A DNA stretch of 64,000 nucleotides, taken from the NCBI RefSeq assembly GCF_020149935.1, contig NZ_CP083757.1, forward strand, positions 1,054,001 to 1,118,000, written 5' to 3'. The notes beneath the pieces were generated by a model that worked only from the letters and a program-made list of their open reading frames with translations, was not told the origin of the DNA and did not search any database. The stretch is from Marinilongibacter aquaticus (GTDB lineage: Bacteria > Bacteroidota > Bacteroidia > Cytophagales > Spirosomataceae). Shown piece after piece: positions 36,584 to 48,000 of the stretch. Made by a program: the position numbers and the translations under genes. Numbering within the stretch: position 1 is the first letter of the stretch; every line of letters begins with the position of its first letter.

Positions 36584-38731
36584 TTAGTGCGTTTCTATTT
36601 CATACCACACAGTCTTAAATTCAGGGCCGATTACTATTTCGCAGAATCCCCTCTTTTTGCTTTTCTTTACCGAAACTGCCTCCTTTCTATTTCCCTCTGC
36701 ATCCAGTGCATAGCACTGCACTTTTCCCGCGGGCAAAGGGAAAACAATTTTGGCCGGAATACCCTCAGCCTGCACAGGGCCTTCTCCCCAATCGCTAAGC
36801 CTTATTTTATTCTTCGGTAGCTGCTCAATCTCCATCCCTTTATTCTCTACCAAACCAGTGGCCGTTAAGAGTATTTTTGAAGAATATGCGTTTTTCCCAA
36901 ACCCTTTCCCATTTTGCGAAACAAGCGAGACCGTAGCCCATCCCAATCTTGTCTTCCCAATTTTCAAACTGATTTCTCCAAGATCTATATCTCGCCCCTC
37001 GGGAAAACCCGTGAAAAGTTTTGTATTGTCGGTATTTACAGTCCAATATGCCGCACCTTCAATTTCTCTGTTCCAAGTTAATTCGCCCGTAGTGCTACGA
37101 ATTATCCTATCCTCCAAATGGTCGGCTTCGCCTACCGCAGCGGGCTTTTCTGTCAGTTTAATACTGGTTCTTTTCATTAAGGCAAGCTCTGGTGCATAGC
37201 CCGCTTTTTCAATCCCGACTGTCACTTTCTTTTCTCGAGATAACTGGTCGAAGTAGGTCATGTGATTCACCTCGGCTACCACTGCTTCCTCCGCTTCTTG
37301 CACATCTCCACGTAAATAAATGGCTGCACAGGCAGGCATATGAGCAAGTACATCCGTTCGGGCGATCATGTCAAAGAAATAGGTCATAGCCTGAGGCTGA
37401 AAATCCTTCCGATGGTTGTATGTGTACTGGAATACCCCATCCCATCCTTGTAAACGCCCATAGGCCCTCAACATAGGCTGCCCCTCGGCACCATATTGGT
37501 TCGGAAACGGATGGTTGTATTCACTAATGGTATAGGGCTTACCCTCGATACGTTGCCCCGCAAGCTCGTACATATAATGCATTGAGTTGACCATGGACAC
37601 ATTACCAATCTCCCAATTGGGGTTCACAGGACTAGGATGACACCAATAAGCATGTATGTCTACGTAATCGAGATCGGCCTGCAAAAAAGGTGAGGTATAA
37701 CGCAGTTGTGTTCCAGAGACCACAGGCTTTACGCCAAGCTCATCCTTGATAAACGCATACATACCGGTCCAATACTTATGCTCTGCATCATACATGAACT
37801 TGTAAAAATCGCGTCGAGAAGGTGAATATTCTACATCTCTTTTAATTGTGGCCACCTCCCTCTTTTCAAAGGGCGATTCCAGATCTTCTTTAGACAAACT
37901 CCAAGCCCTACTCAACTCATCTACAGACTTATAGTTTTCATGAAGCCAGTCATTCCATTGCTTCCGCAATTCCAGTGCATATGGATTGGGCAGTTTATCG
38001 ATATTTCCAATAAAATACTGTCTAAAAAGAGCATTTTCATTGTTTATTTCAACCATGGCCACCGCAGGTTCTTGGGCGTAAGTGAAACCGGTATAAGGGT
38101 TTCTATGCAGCAACACGTCGCGAGCAAACTCCTTTTGCAGTTCGATCATTCGCGGTTCAAAATTATCAACCCCTTTGTCCAATGCCGGACGTTGATCTGA
38201 ACCACTGAAGCCGTCACGATCATCCATCTTTCTAGCCACATGTAGATTGATATTCACATAAATCCCCTTCGCTTTGAAACGTGATATCATATAATCGAAC
38301 TTGTCCATCTGGTCGGGATCCAAGTTCCGCTGGGTCGATGGGTCGATTGTAAAAATGCCTTGTTCAGGTTCTTCTTTGAAATTCCCATAATTGGCATCCA
38401 TATAATGTAAACGGACACAGTTGATCCCAAATCGGGCGAGTCTTTCTGCCAAAAGATCGGCATCTGGATGAGATGGAAAATTTGCTGAACCCGTTAGATT
38501 CGTAGCATTGAGCCATACTCGTCCAGCATCATTTACAAAGTGTCCATTTTCTATCCGAATGAAACCATTTTGCCCCGCTGGAGCCTGTAAAAGATGTGAC
38601 ATATTGGTCACATTCTGTGGCCCATCGTAAGAGATAACAAAAGGAAAAAGGGGAGCAAAATTTTCTAAAGCATCTTGAGCATAAGATCCCGTAGTGAAAA
38701 ATAAAAAAAATACTAAAAATCGTTTCATCAC
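36584..38731 (-). CDS. Clan GH-A glycoside hydrolase, unassigned family
   Basis: The 715-residue secreted protein has a signal peptide (cleavage after SYA) and a TIM-barrel (about 50-500) followed by a beta-rich C-terminal region. Glu232 in EINNEN fits the acid/base and Glu404 in ISEYNHP the nucleophile of clan GH-A. The sequence around them (VEINNENALF, WCHPSPVNPNW) is GH5-like, but I cannot place it in a subfamily. The C-terminal about 200 residues may be a carbohydrate-contacting beta domain. Its role in the locus is probably endo- or exo-attack on a mannan- or gluco-type backbone; this is inferred. Confidence 0.72.
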   Translation of the reverse strand: MMKRFLVFFLFFTTGSYAQDALENFAPLFPFVISYDGPQNVTNMSHLLQAPAGQNGFIRIENGHFVNDAGRVWLNATNLTGSANFPSHPDADLLAERLARFGINCVRLHYMDANYGNFKEEPEQGIFTIDPSTQRNLDPDQMDKFDYMISRFKAKGIYVNINLHVARKMDDRDGFSGSDQRPALDKGVDNFEPRMIELQKEFARDVLLHRNPYTGFTYAQEPAVAMVEINNENALFRQYFIGNIDKLPNPYALELRKQWNDWLHENYKSVDELSRAWSLSKEDLESPFEKREVATIKRDVEYSPSRRDFYKFMYDAEHKYWTGMYAFIKDELGVKPVVSGTQLRYTSPFLQADLDYVDIHAYWCHPSPVNPNWEIGNVSMVNSMHYMYELAGQRIEGKPYTISEYNHPFPNQYGAEGQPMLRAYGRLQGWDGVFQYTYNHRKDFQPQAMTYFFDMIARTDVLAHMPACAAIYLRGDVQEAEEAVVAEVNHMTYFDQLSREKKVTVGIEKAGYAPELALMKRTSIKLTEKPAAVGEADHLEDRIIRSTTGELTWNREIEGAAYWTVNTDNTKLFTGFPEGRDIDLGEISLKIGKTRLGWATVSLVSQNGKGFGKNAYSSKILLTATGLVENKGMEIEQLPKNKIRLSDWGEGPVQAEGIPAKIVFPLPAGKVQCYALDAEGNRKEAVSVKKSKKRGFCEIVIGPEFKTVWYEIETH

Positions 38732-38749
38732 GAATTAAAATTCAATTTG

Positions 38750-41569
38750 TTAAGGGTATATTTTTTGTGTTTGTAAATCTGTATTCCAGGCTTGAACACT
38801 TAAATGGGATAGGTTTTTCGCTTTTGTTTCTCGCCACTCCACGAATAAATTGAGCACTCTTTCTTCTCCCGGATCTAACCAGAAATAGTTATCATCGGCA
38901 TAAAAACACCGCTTTTCACCCACGATATTCAAAGTTGTATTGAAAGCCGGCAGCTTCCCTGAATTCAAAATTTTCACTTTTAAGTGGGTGCGGCCATCTT
39001 GCTCTTCAACCGAAATAATTTTTGATTCTATGTGCGTGATACTGGATTCGACCTCTTTTTTCAACCATGGCCCTTTTTCTAAAATAGGCCAAGCTTTGGG
39101 TGCAGTTCGAAATTCCTCTCTGCTTATGTCATCTTGCAACATGGAAAGCGTTCTGGGCCAGTATATTGAACGAGAGATCAATTTCCCATCGGTATTGCTG
39201 AGCTCGGCTACAACAAACAGGTACTGGTTTTCGAGTTGCGACGGTATCTCGAATTCCGTTCTACCCATTTCTGATACTGCAGAATGCCCTACAATTTTTC
39301 CTGCCTTAAACTGTCGTTTGAACAATTCTTTAAATTGTGCATCCAACACTTTAATTTCAACTTTACAATTATTGAGCTCCTTTTTGCCGTTATGAACTAC
39401 AACAAGCTCCAAGGGAATAGTCTCACCAGCCGCTAAAAGAAGGTTTTCCAATTTAACCATCACATGAGTGGGTTCATAAGTCCGCTTCAAAAAGTAATAT
39501 GGGGCCGAGGGTTGGCCAAACCCATCGACTAAGTGAATGGCAGAAACAACAGGCCAAGGCCTTTTGAAAACCCATGGCAACAAACCTGTTGTGACCGGAT
39601 AATTTGCCTGTACGAGATCAGACATTACTTGATAAAATTCACCTGCCCCTATCTGAGACGCCTCAGCAATAGACTCCAAAGAAGGATTTTGCATATTATC
39701 GATATGAGAGGCCCTACTGAGCATACGTGGAATACGGTTGGCCTGGAACTCCACAAAATGATGCAAAAACTCGGGGTGATTATCTTTGAAAGAATCACTG
39801 TACATATCGCCCAAATTCTTGAATTCCTTTGGGTCGATCACTTCATAAAGAGACTGGGCTTCTGTAATGCTGTGCATCCCACTCTCGGCAATAAAAGGAA
39901 CTTGCTCGTATTGTCTTTGATACCATGTCGGGTCCATATCGGGGTAGGTATGGATACTGCCTTCATCTGGGCTGGCCCTACGAAATGGCCTTGTCCCATC
40001 AAACATCTCCACCGACCTTTCCAAAATACCCGTTAAGGCAGAATTGGCTTTCGAATAGGGATTGTATTCATTGCCACCCGAGTGAACGGCCAATGACGGA
40101 TGATTTCTCAAACGGAACAAACTCCACATGACCTGAGATTCAAAAACCTCCAGCGGGAATTCTGGAGCGTCCCAGTTGGCCATTGAATATTCACTCCAAA
40201 CCATTATCCCCGCCTTGTTGCAGGCTTTATAAAAGTTTTCGGTTTCAATCAAACCAGAACCCCAAATTCTGAACATTTGCACACCCGCATTTTTGGCCAA
40301 TTGTATCAACCAATCGTATTTTTCATAGGGCAAGTCCAACAAGACATCCGCAGGCATCCAATTCACTCCTTTCAAGAAAAAAGGCTCTCCATTTACTTCA
40401 AACTGCCAGTTGTCCCAAAAATCACCTACTTGCGGGCCCGCACTCGGCCTTGTTTCTATTGTGCGAATACCGTAATCGAAACAAATACGATCCACCACAG
40501 TCTCCTTCACTTTCAGGCTCACGCTTACCTTGTATAAATTAGGCTCACCCATGCCATTGGGCCACCACAATTTTGCCTTAGGTATTTCAAATGACTTATT
40601 GATCCAGTTTCTTTTATCGAACAAATCAATCGGCCATTCTTTCACTACTTTTCCACCTGAGGCATCGGTCATTTCAATACACAATTGCACATCCTTTTCT
40701 TTTGCATTCTGCGTGTATGTCCTGTAGAGTGACTCTCCATAAAATGGCTTTTTGTGCAAGGTAGCCTGCGACCAAGGATGCAATTCGTAATCTAGCGATT
40801 GTTTATCAGCAAAAACTTCGACTTTCAATTGTAATGAAGCCACCGTGCCCTCAATCGAATTGGTTATCAAAAAAGGCCTTTCCAAATGAATTTTGGGTAT
40901 AATTTCAAGCCGAACGCCTTGCCACATCCCTACTGTATAAAAAGGTTCTGCCCCTACACCACCCGTAAATTCCCAACCTTTGATCACATCTTTGGGATTA
41001 CGACGGCCAACTGCTCCCTTTTCTCTGCTTTCTTTGCCCGAACACACCTCCACAATCAACTCATTGCCTTCGGGCTTTAACAATTCTCCAACTTCAATGG
41101 CTGGCCCACCGAACATTCCTTCATGCTTACCAAGTAAAGTGCCGTTGAGCCATACTCTAGAAAAGTAGTCAACTCCATCGAAAACAAGCATAGCGTAGTT
41201 GTCTCCAAGGGTTTGCTTGAAATCAAAGGATCTCTTGTAATACCAAACCGAATCTTCAACCCATTCGTAAAGCTTCGAATTCAGATGCTCATACATGTTG
41301 GGGAATTTGCCTGCCCGAAAAAGCGACCAATGAACAGTGCCTCCTGGCACCTGGGTTTCCACCCAATTATTCACTTGGTCCAATTCTCCCAATTTGCCTA
41401 TTCTATCTCCCCTGAATCCAAGCTGCCATTCTCCATCAAGCACGGTATGCTGTGTTCCCCCTCTCGGACTAATGTAAAAAGGTTGAACAAGGTTTTTCTC
41501 AGGCTGAATCTGGGCACTCAAGTGCAGCGAAACAAAAAGCAACCCGAGAAGACATTTCAGGAATTTCAT
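38750..41569 (-). CDS. GH2-family beta-mannosidase-like enzyme
   Basis: The 939-residue protein has a signal peptide (LLGLLFVSLHLSAQ), an N-terminal sugar-binding and Ig-like pair of beta domains, and a GH2 barrel with FRIWGSGLIETENF, the acid/base Glu501 in SGGNEYNP and nucleophile Glu562 in FIAESGMHS. This spacing and the NEYNP motif fit the beta-mannosidase/exo-beta-glucosaminidase branch rather than beta-galactosidase. The exo-enzyme would release single sugars from oligosaccharides made by the neighbouring enzymes. It starts one base after the end of the GH5-like gene. Confidence 0.85.
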   Translation of the reverse strand: MKFLKCLLGLLFVSLHLSAQIQPEKNLVQPFYISPRGGTQHTVLDGEWQLGFRGDRIGKLGELDQVNNWVETQVPGGTVHWSLFRAGKFPNMYEHLNSKLYEWVEDSVWYYKRSFDFKQTLGDNYAMLVFDGVDYFSRVWLNGTLLGKHEGMFGGPAIEVGELLKPEGNELIVEVCSGKESREKGAVGRRNPKDVIKGWEFTGGVGAEPFYTVGMWQGVRLEIIPKIHLERPFLITNSIEGTVASLQLKVEVFADKQSLDYELHPWSQATLHKKPFYGESLYRTYTQNAKEKDVQLCIEMTDASGGKVVKEWPIDLFDKRNWINKSFEIPKAKLWWPNGMGEPNLYKVSVSLKVKETVVDRICFDYGIRTIETRPSAGPQVGDFWDNWQFEVNGEPFFLKGVNWMPADVLLDLPYEKYDWLIQLAKNAGVQMFRIWGSGLIETENFYKACNKAGIMVWSEYSMANWDAPEFPLEVFESQVMWSLFRLRNHPSLAVHSGGNEYNPYSKANSALTGILERSVEMFDGTRPFRRASPDEGSIHTYPDMDPTWYQRQYEQVPFIAESGMHSITEAQSLYEVIDPKEFKNLGDMYSDSFKDNHPEFLHHFVEFQANRIPRMLSRASHIDNMQNPSLESIAEASQIGAGEFYQVMSDLVQANYPVTTGLLPWVFKRPWPVVSAIHLVDGFGQPSAPYYFLKRTYEPTHVMVKLENLLLAAGETIPLELVVVHNGKKELNNCKVEIKVLDAQFKELFKRQFKAGKIVGHSAVSEMGRTEFEIPSQLENQYLFVVAELSNTDGKLISRSIYWPRTLSMLQDDISREEFRTAPKAWPILEKGPWLKKEVESSITHIESKIISVEEQDGRTHLKVKILNSGKLPAFNTTLNIVGEKRCFYADDNYFWLDPGEERVLNLFVEWRETKAKNLSHLSVQAWNTDLQTQKIYP

Positions 41570-41570
41570 T

Positions 41571-43484
41571 CTAATTTTTAGTTTTCATTTTACCAATAAA
41601 GCCGAGATGTACACGCCCAATCCAAGGAAATGTATTATTCGCATTCGCGTTGCCAGTGAGTACTTTTATCAGTGTGGTACCTTTTGGCAAAGCCCGTACT
41701 TCATAAATGTATTTATCAACAGGATTATCCTTTGTTCCTGAGATTTGACTGGGATAGGCCGAGCGGTGAGTTTCATTCACAGTTCCTTGAGGAAGCTCAC
41801 ACCATGTCAGTCCATCGCGAGAATATTGAAAATGAATGCTCTCCCCTGTATTGCCAAAGGCAAAAACCTGAATCCATTTTATTTCATCTGCTCCATAAAT
41901 CAACTCGCCTTCTTGGCTTTGCTCTTCGCGTTCTGCCTGAAAAAAGTCTTCTTCTGTCTGCCTCAGGCGTGGCCAAGATTCCGAACTAATTTTAATATTC
42001 TGGCTGGATGAATGCGTCAACGACAAATCCTCAAGGTTATCCATGACCATATTTACATTCGGAACAATTGGGCCAATTACATTTGAGACGGGCGAAATTC
42101 CCGACTCATTCATACCTGTCACGCGGTAGTAATAAGATTGCTTGGGTTCAATGTCTGTATCCACGAACAATGGATAAAAATATAAATTGTAGCTGATATC
42201 AATATCTCCACTCACCTTAGTCCATGGGCCTTTGGGACGACTTGCACGTTCCACAAAGTAGTATCGGGCTCCCGGGCTGCACCTCCATTTTAATGCTACC
42301 GCATCTTCACTTAAATTTTCGAATAAAAAAGGGGGCTCATTGGGTTTGGGTATTGGCGGTACTTTTTCACCTCTTATTTTATACCCGTATTCACGTATTT
42401 TCAACAAATTGTGTCTTTCATTGAAATATTCCCCGCTATCGAAACCTGGCCAGCGACTCCCGCCCCAGGAGTAAGCATGAAACAAAGCATGTCCACCAAT
42501 TCCACCTTGCACCTGCGGCTTCATCAAACTCCACAAAAGGCCCCCACTTGTCCCCGTATTGCAGATATCCTCCAACACTTCAGTAAAACCATCCAGTTTC
42601 TGAAACTCATCGATATACATAGGCCGCTTTCCTTCGCATTGAGACCAGAGTTCAGCAACGGAGTTTTTGTAATTGGGATATTGACGGGTCTTCACGAGGT
42701 CAACAACTGGGTGGTTCTCTACCACATCGTCTACCAGTTGTTTCATCTGCTCTATGCCGTTGGCCCTTCGTGAATCCCCAATCAAATGATTGGGATCCAG
42801 CATTTTCATATACTCGCCCATCTCGCCAATCCAAGCTCCTTTACTGTTTGGCACCTCATTGCCAAATTCCCAGGCCAGAATAGCTTTGTCGTTTTTATAC
42901 GCCACTCCCGTAAAATGGTTTTCCCTGTTCGCAAATACATTCAGCAGATCTTTAAAACCTGCTTTCACCTTTGGGTCTTCATAGTAGTCCCCTCCTCCAT
43001 ATAGCTTTGCGAAATCGCGAGTACTTCCCCAATACTGATTCTCTTTTATCAGGCACAGAATAACCCGAATATTATACTTGTTGCACAATTCAAGCATTTT
43101 GTCAATCCTACGAAAAGCTGTTTCATTGTATTCCCCCTTTCCTTCTACCAAAGCCTCGTACTCCCCCAAACCATCGGAAACGGTAATACCCCATGTTCTG
43201 AACACTCGAACACCCATTTGCTCCATATCCTTGAAATAGGCTTCCATTTCGTAATCGAGCTCTACTGGATCATATATATACCCACTAGAAGGGTTCGTAT
43301 TTTTGTATCCATCGTAATGACCATTGATATTGGGAGCATTGACCGCGATAAAGCGAAAAAGCTTGTGGCCATCCATCAGTTTGTCGCCTTCTCGTGTAAT
43401 GAAATGATCAAAAGCCCTGGAATGAAAAACAGACAGGCAACACAAAACACACAAAGAGAGCGAAAAGCATTTCATTTGTTTCAT
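41571..43484 (-). CDS. GH5-like beta-mannanase-type enzyme with fibronectin-like domain
   Basis: From ATG 43484 a signal peptide is followed by a GH5 catalytic barrel (about 25-375), with acid/base Glu210 in WEFGNEVP and nucleophile Glu293 in YIDEFQKL. The strand FRFIAVNAPNI and the WGITVSDG region are similar to the mannanase-type (GH5_7-like) branch that includes eukaryotic-style endo-beta-mannanases. A fibronectin type III-like domain (from about 390, ENLSEDAVALKWRC) and a beta-sandwich C-terminus follow. Start choice: ATGs at 43511, 43493 and 43475 are alternatives. Substrate beta-mannan is likely but unproven. Confidence 0.82.
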   Translation of the reverse strand: MKQMKCFSLSLCVLCCLSVFHSRAFDHFITREGDKLMDGHKLFRFIAVNAPNINGHYDGYKNTNPSSGYIYDPVELDYEMEAYFKDMEQMGVRVFRTWGITVSDGLGEYEALVEGKGEYNETAFRRIDKMLELCNKYNIRVILCLIKENQYWGSTRDFAKLYGGGDYYEDPKVKAGFKDLLNVFANRENHFTGVAYKNDKAILAWEFGNEVPNSKGAWIGEMGEYMKMLDPNHLIGDSRRANGIEQMKQLVDDVVENHPVVDLVKTRQYPNYKNSVAELWSQCEGKRPMYIDEFQKLDGFTEVLEDICNTGTSGGLLWSLMKPQVQGGIGGHALFHAYSWGGSRWPGFDSGEYFNERHNLLKIREYGYKIRGEKVPPIPKPNEPPFLFENLSEDAVALKWRCSPGARYYFVERASRPKGPWTKVSGDIDISYNLYFYPLFVDTDIEPKQSYYYRVTGMNESGISPVSNVIGPIVPNVNMVMDNLEDLSLTHSSSQNIKISSESWPRLRQTEEDFFQAEREEQSQEGELIYGADEIKWIQVFAFGNTGESIHFQYSRDGLTWCELPQGTVNETHRSAYPSQISGTKDNPVDKYIYEVRALPKGTTLIKVLTGNANANNTFPWIGRVHLGFIGKMKTKN

Positions 43485-43557
43485 AGTATACATTTTGATA
43501 CAAAACCGCATGTCGGATAAACAGTATATTCACCGACACGGGTTAGGCATTGCGGGT

Positions 43558-45006
43558 TTAATAACCGGGGTTTTGGTCAGTTGCTGGGTCAATCAAAGAG
43601 TTAAAGTTCAATTCAGAATTTGGAATGGGCCATAACAAATGCTTGTCTGCTACATCGATCCCCGTAGCCGCCTTAATCCTTTCTTTCAACTGACCTGTTC
43701 TTTTTAAGTCGAGCCACCTTTTGGCCTCCATCTGGGTTTCATAGCCCCTTTCTTGAATGACCAGTTCCACAAAGTCGTCCACCGAATAATCGGTCGCTAC
43801 AAAATCTACTTCAGATGGGCTGTGAGGTTCTTTACCATAGGCACGTCTATGAACGATATTCAGATTTTCAACAGCACTTTCCGTTACCGCATTTGAGGCT
43901 CTCGCTTCGGCTTCGGCATAAATAAGCAGCACGTCGGCATAACGATACATGGGATAGTCATTCCCTGCAGTAGAACCGCCACCCGCCGCATCTGGATCAC
44001 TGAACTTTTTGCTCAGCACAGTATTGGGGCCAAGACCGATATCCCATTTGTACCAAAGCTGAAAACGTAGATCATTCGGATCCATGTTGGCCATCACTGA
44101 GTTGGATACCAAATCGCTATAATGGGCATAATAACCACCTCCACCGTAAAATCCAGTACCCGGATGATGGATAAATTGGACAAACCACCAACCCTGCCCA
44201 GTGCCTAAATGAGAATATTTAAGATAAAAAATCTCCTCGGCAGTAGTGACGACCGTCGGACCGAAAACATTGTCGTAATCTTCGACAGTGGAAACAGGAA
44301 CCAAATCGTATTTCCCAGATTGAATTACCTCGTTCGCTTTGTCGCGGGCTTCGGCATACTCTTGTCTGTAGAAATACACATCAGCCAATAATGTTTTCGC
44401 CGCCCAAAGCGATGGCCTTCCCGAAATCGGAGCCATATCTGGAAGGTTGTTTTCGGCATAGTCAAGATCATCAAAGATCAATTGATATACCTCCTCTGCG
44501 GTATTCCGTTTGATTTCAAGCTCTGTCATATTGCTTTCCGTACGGATAGGCACACCATCCCAATTCCTAACCATTATGAAATATACAAGAGCTCGGAGAT
44601 ACTTGGCTTCTGCAATGTATTTCATCTTGTCCTCTTCTGTAAGTTGGCTACCTTCAGGCACATTCGCAATGACGATATTGGCATTTCTGATCGCCAAGTA
44701 AAATTTATTCCACATCGACTGAATCCGACCTTCATTGTTTCCGTCGAGCCCTTGAAAAGTGGACAGTACACCATAACTCCCACGTCCATAACTATAATCC
44801 GTATACGCTTCTAATTGTGCGGGATAAAGAGCCCCCATGGCATCGCCATTTCTTAAAGCTTCGTAAATGGCTCCCAACGCAGCCTCTACTTCGGCATTGG
44901 TATTGTAGAAAGTTTCGACTGCCAAAGACTTGGGAGATTCTTTCAGAGCATCTTCACAACTGAAACTTAGCAGAGCTATTGAGAATATTAAAAGTATTTT
45001 TTTCAT
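43558..45006 (-). CDS. SusD/RagB-family nutrient-binding outer-membrane lipoprotein
   Basis: A 482-residue surface glycan-binding lipoprotein. The lipobox (LLSFSC) is followed by the conserved N-terminal helical region (ESPKSLAVETFYNT) and TPR-like helices, and the C-terminus has the family ending (GYETQMEAKRWLDLKRTG, LLWPIPNSELNFN). It pairs with the SusC-like receptor 12 bases upstream and captures oligosaccharides at the cell surface. The pair defines the locus as a polysaccharide utilization locus. Confidence 0.95.
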   Translation of the reverse strand: MKKILLIFSIALLSFSCEDALKESPKSLAVETFYNTNAEVEAALGAIYEALRNGDAMGALYPAQLEAYTDYSYGRGSYGVLSTFQGLDGNNEGRIQSMWNKFYLAIRNANIVIANVPEGSQLTEEDKMKYIAEAKYLRALVYFIMVRNWDGVPIRTESNMTELEIKRNTAEEVYQLIFDDLDYAENNLPDMAPISGRPSLWAAKTLLADVYFYRQEYAEARDKANEVIQSGKYDLVPVSTVEDYDNVFGPTVVTTAEEIFYLKYSHLGTGQGWWFVQFIHHPGTGFYGGGGYYAHYSDLVSNSVMANMDPNDLRFQLWYKWDIGLGPNTVLSKKFSDPDAAGGGSTAGNDYPMYRYADVLLIYAEAEARASNAVTESAVENLNIVHRRAYGKEPHSPSEVDFVATDYSVDDFVELVIQERGYETQMEAKRWLDLKRTGQLKERIKAATGIDVADKHLLWPIPNSELNFNSLIDPATDQNPGY

Positions 45007-45018
45007 GATTCCTGATTT

Positions 45019-48000
45019 TTAGAGACCTACTTTGATGCCGAAAGTGACCGACTTTGCCGTAGGGTATGAATAGTGATCAATTCCTTGAGCGATCGAGTTG
45101 GCCCCACCTTGAGAATTGACTTCTGGGTCCCACCAAGAGTATTTTGTGAAAGTCAACAAATTCTGACCGCTGGCGTACACTTGCAAGTTCCTGATCCAGC
45201 TGAGGCCCATTTGCTGAAGAGGCAAGTTGTAGGCTAGCTGGACGTTTCGAAGCCGAAGAAATGAGCCGTCTTCAACGAGTCTGTCCGAATAACGCATATT
45301 GAGGTTCCGGGTAATTGCAGGATATTTGGCATTGGTGTTTTCTGGTGTCCAATGATCGTCATATACGCTCTTCAGCATATTCAAGCCAAATCCATAATCC
45401 AGAGAATTTCCAATTGCACTGACGTTCACAATATCGTTGCCTTGCGACCCTTGAAAAAAGAGGTTCAGATCGAAGCCTTTATACTTCATCGCTGAATTGA
45501 TCCCATATGTGAATTTTGGATTGGGATTGCCAATAATAGTCTTGTCAAACTGATTGATAATGCCATCGGCCACACCATCTGGCCCCGAAATATCTTTGTA
45601 TATTTCTTTCCCATTTTCATCATAGCCGTCTTTCAAATACCCAAAGAAAACACTCATCGGCTGCCCTTCTCGCAAAAGGCTACTGTTGTCGTTGATGAAC
45701 GTGACATTGACCGAGCCACCAAGTATATCTTGCCCACCGTACAGTTTCACCACCTTACTTCTGTTGAAACTAATGTTGGCATTGACATCCCATTTGAAGC
45801 TCTTGTCCGATACGACCACATCTGCGGCAAGCTCAAGCCCCTTATTCTGAATTTGTCCCACATTCTGAATCGTTCGGGTAAAGCCCAAAGAAGAAGGCAG
45901 CTGTACTGTATTGAGAAGGTTCCGTGTGTTTTTCATATAGGCGTCTACCGTAAGTTTCAGCCTATTACTGAAAAGCCCCACATCCAAACCCATATCAAAC
46001 TGTTCTGTGGTTTCCCACTTCAAATCACCCGGCAATGTAGTGCCCGGTGCAAAGGCATTGAAAAGCACATCTCCGAATATCGTCTTCCCAGAAGCCAGCT
46101 GATTTAGTGTGGCATATGCCCCGATAGCTTGGCTCCCCGTATAACCAAAGCTTGTTCGGAATTTCAGATCGGAAAGAAAGGTAACCTCCTTCATGAAATC
46201 CTCTTCCATAATCCGCCAAGCAAAGGCTCCTGATGGGAAATAGCCCCATTTATTCCCATTTGAATATTTGGAAGAACCATCGCTCCGCATACTTACCGTA
46301 AACAAGTAGCGATTGTCAAATGTGTAGTTTATTCTGGCCAAATATGAAATCAAGACCGAATAAGAATAAGACGATCCAGGAATACCCGGATTTTCAGCAG
46401 CACCCAAATTGTACGACTCTGTAGCATCACTTAAAAAACCAGTTCCAGAACCCGAAAGGTCTTCGGCTTTAAAGTCTTGATAAGTTACCCCCGCCAAGGC
46501 CGTAAGGGCATGCTTATCATTGAATGTTTTGGTGTAAGTCAGTGTATTTTCATTCAATAGACTCAGGTTGTTAGAAGCCGATACACTGGCAGAGCCCGAA
46601 GAGTTTATGAAATTGACTGAGGTGTAATTATTGGTACGAGAATCATTGTTCTCCACACCACCATATATTTTTAATGTCAGCCCCTCAAAAGGCTTGAACG
46701 AGATCGCGGCATTGGCCAAAACGATATTGGCCACACTGCCATTGCTCTGCTCATTAATATAGTTCAAAGGATTAGTTATCACATTGGAAATAAAGGGATA
46801 TGCAGTAGCCAATACACGGTAAGAGCCATCTTCGTTGTAAGGTGTAAGTGTGGGCGGAGCAGATAGGGCTGCCCCAATCATAGACGCCCCCCTGTTTCCA
46901 CCTCCCGAATTTCGGGTTAATGTAGAATTTCGGGTTAATGTCGCTCCATAATCGATGGACAGCATTTTATTGATCTCGTGAGTAAAAAAGCCTCTCAACG
47001 AATATTTTTTGTAATTACTTCCCTGGACAATACCTTCTTGGCCAAAGACCGTTCCGGATATCGAAAACCGTGTTTTGCCCGTTCCTCCATTAATAGAAAG
47101 GTTGTTGTTTTTGATTGGGGCACTGGTAAAAACCAGATCCTGCCAATCGTAACCTTTACCGGCCTGATCTATCTCTTGTTGAGAAAAATAGGGTTGAATG
47201 TTATCGTTCTGAGCCTGTTCATTATAAAAGGTCATGTATTCTTGTGCATTCATCAAATCTAGCTTTTTACGCAGTGTTTGAATGCCATAAGTCGACTCAA
47301 AATCCACTGTCGTCTTTCCCGACTTACCACGTTTGGTGGTTATCAAAACCACACCATTTGCCCCTCGCGAACCGTATATTGCAGTTGCCGAGGCATCTTT
47401 GAGCACCTCTATACTTTCTATATCATTGTTGCTCAGAACCGTGGGGTTACTGCCCGAATAAGGGAAGCCGTCGATTACATAAAGGGGTTCATTACTTCCT
47501 TGGATCGAATTCGTGCCCCTAATCCTGACACTCACAGGAGCACCGGGGGCTCCTGTATTCTGTTTCACTTGAACACCGGAGGCTCTACCCGACAAGCTTT
47601 GCATGACATTGGCCGCCGGAAAAGCCGTGATCTCCTCGTTTTTGACAGAAGCCACAGAACCTGTAAGATCGCTCTTCTTTACCGTTCCATAACCAACCAC
47701 AACTACCTCTTCGAGCACTTCAGTATTGGGTTTTAACTCAATATTGATTTCCGATCGACCACCAATAGTTACTTCTTGAGTAATGTAACCCAAGAAAGTA
47801 AAGCTAAGCTTTGTGTCTGCAGGGGAAACCCGGATGGTATAAGCACCATCGCCATTGGTAATGCTGCCAGAATTGCTGCCCGCTTGCACCGAAGCCCCAG
47901 GCAAAGGCAATCCGGACTCAGCATCTGTCACTACTCCCGAAATTGTGCTCTGAGCCAAAACCAAATTTGCCCAAAACAAAAGCGGCAATAGAAAGACTTG

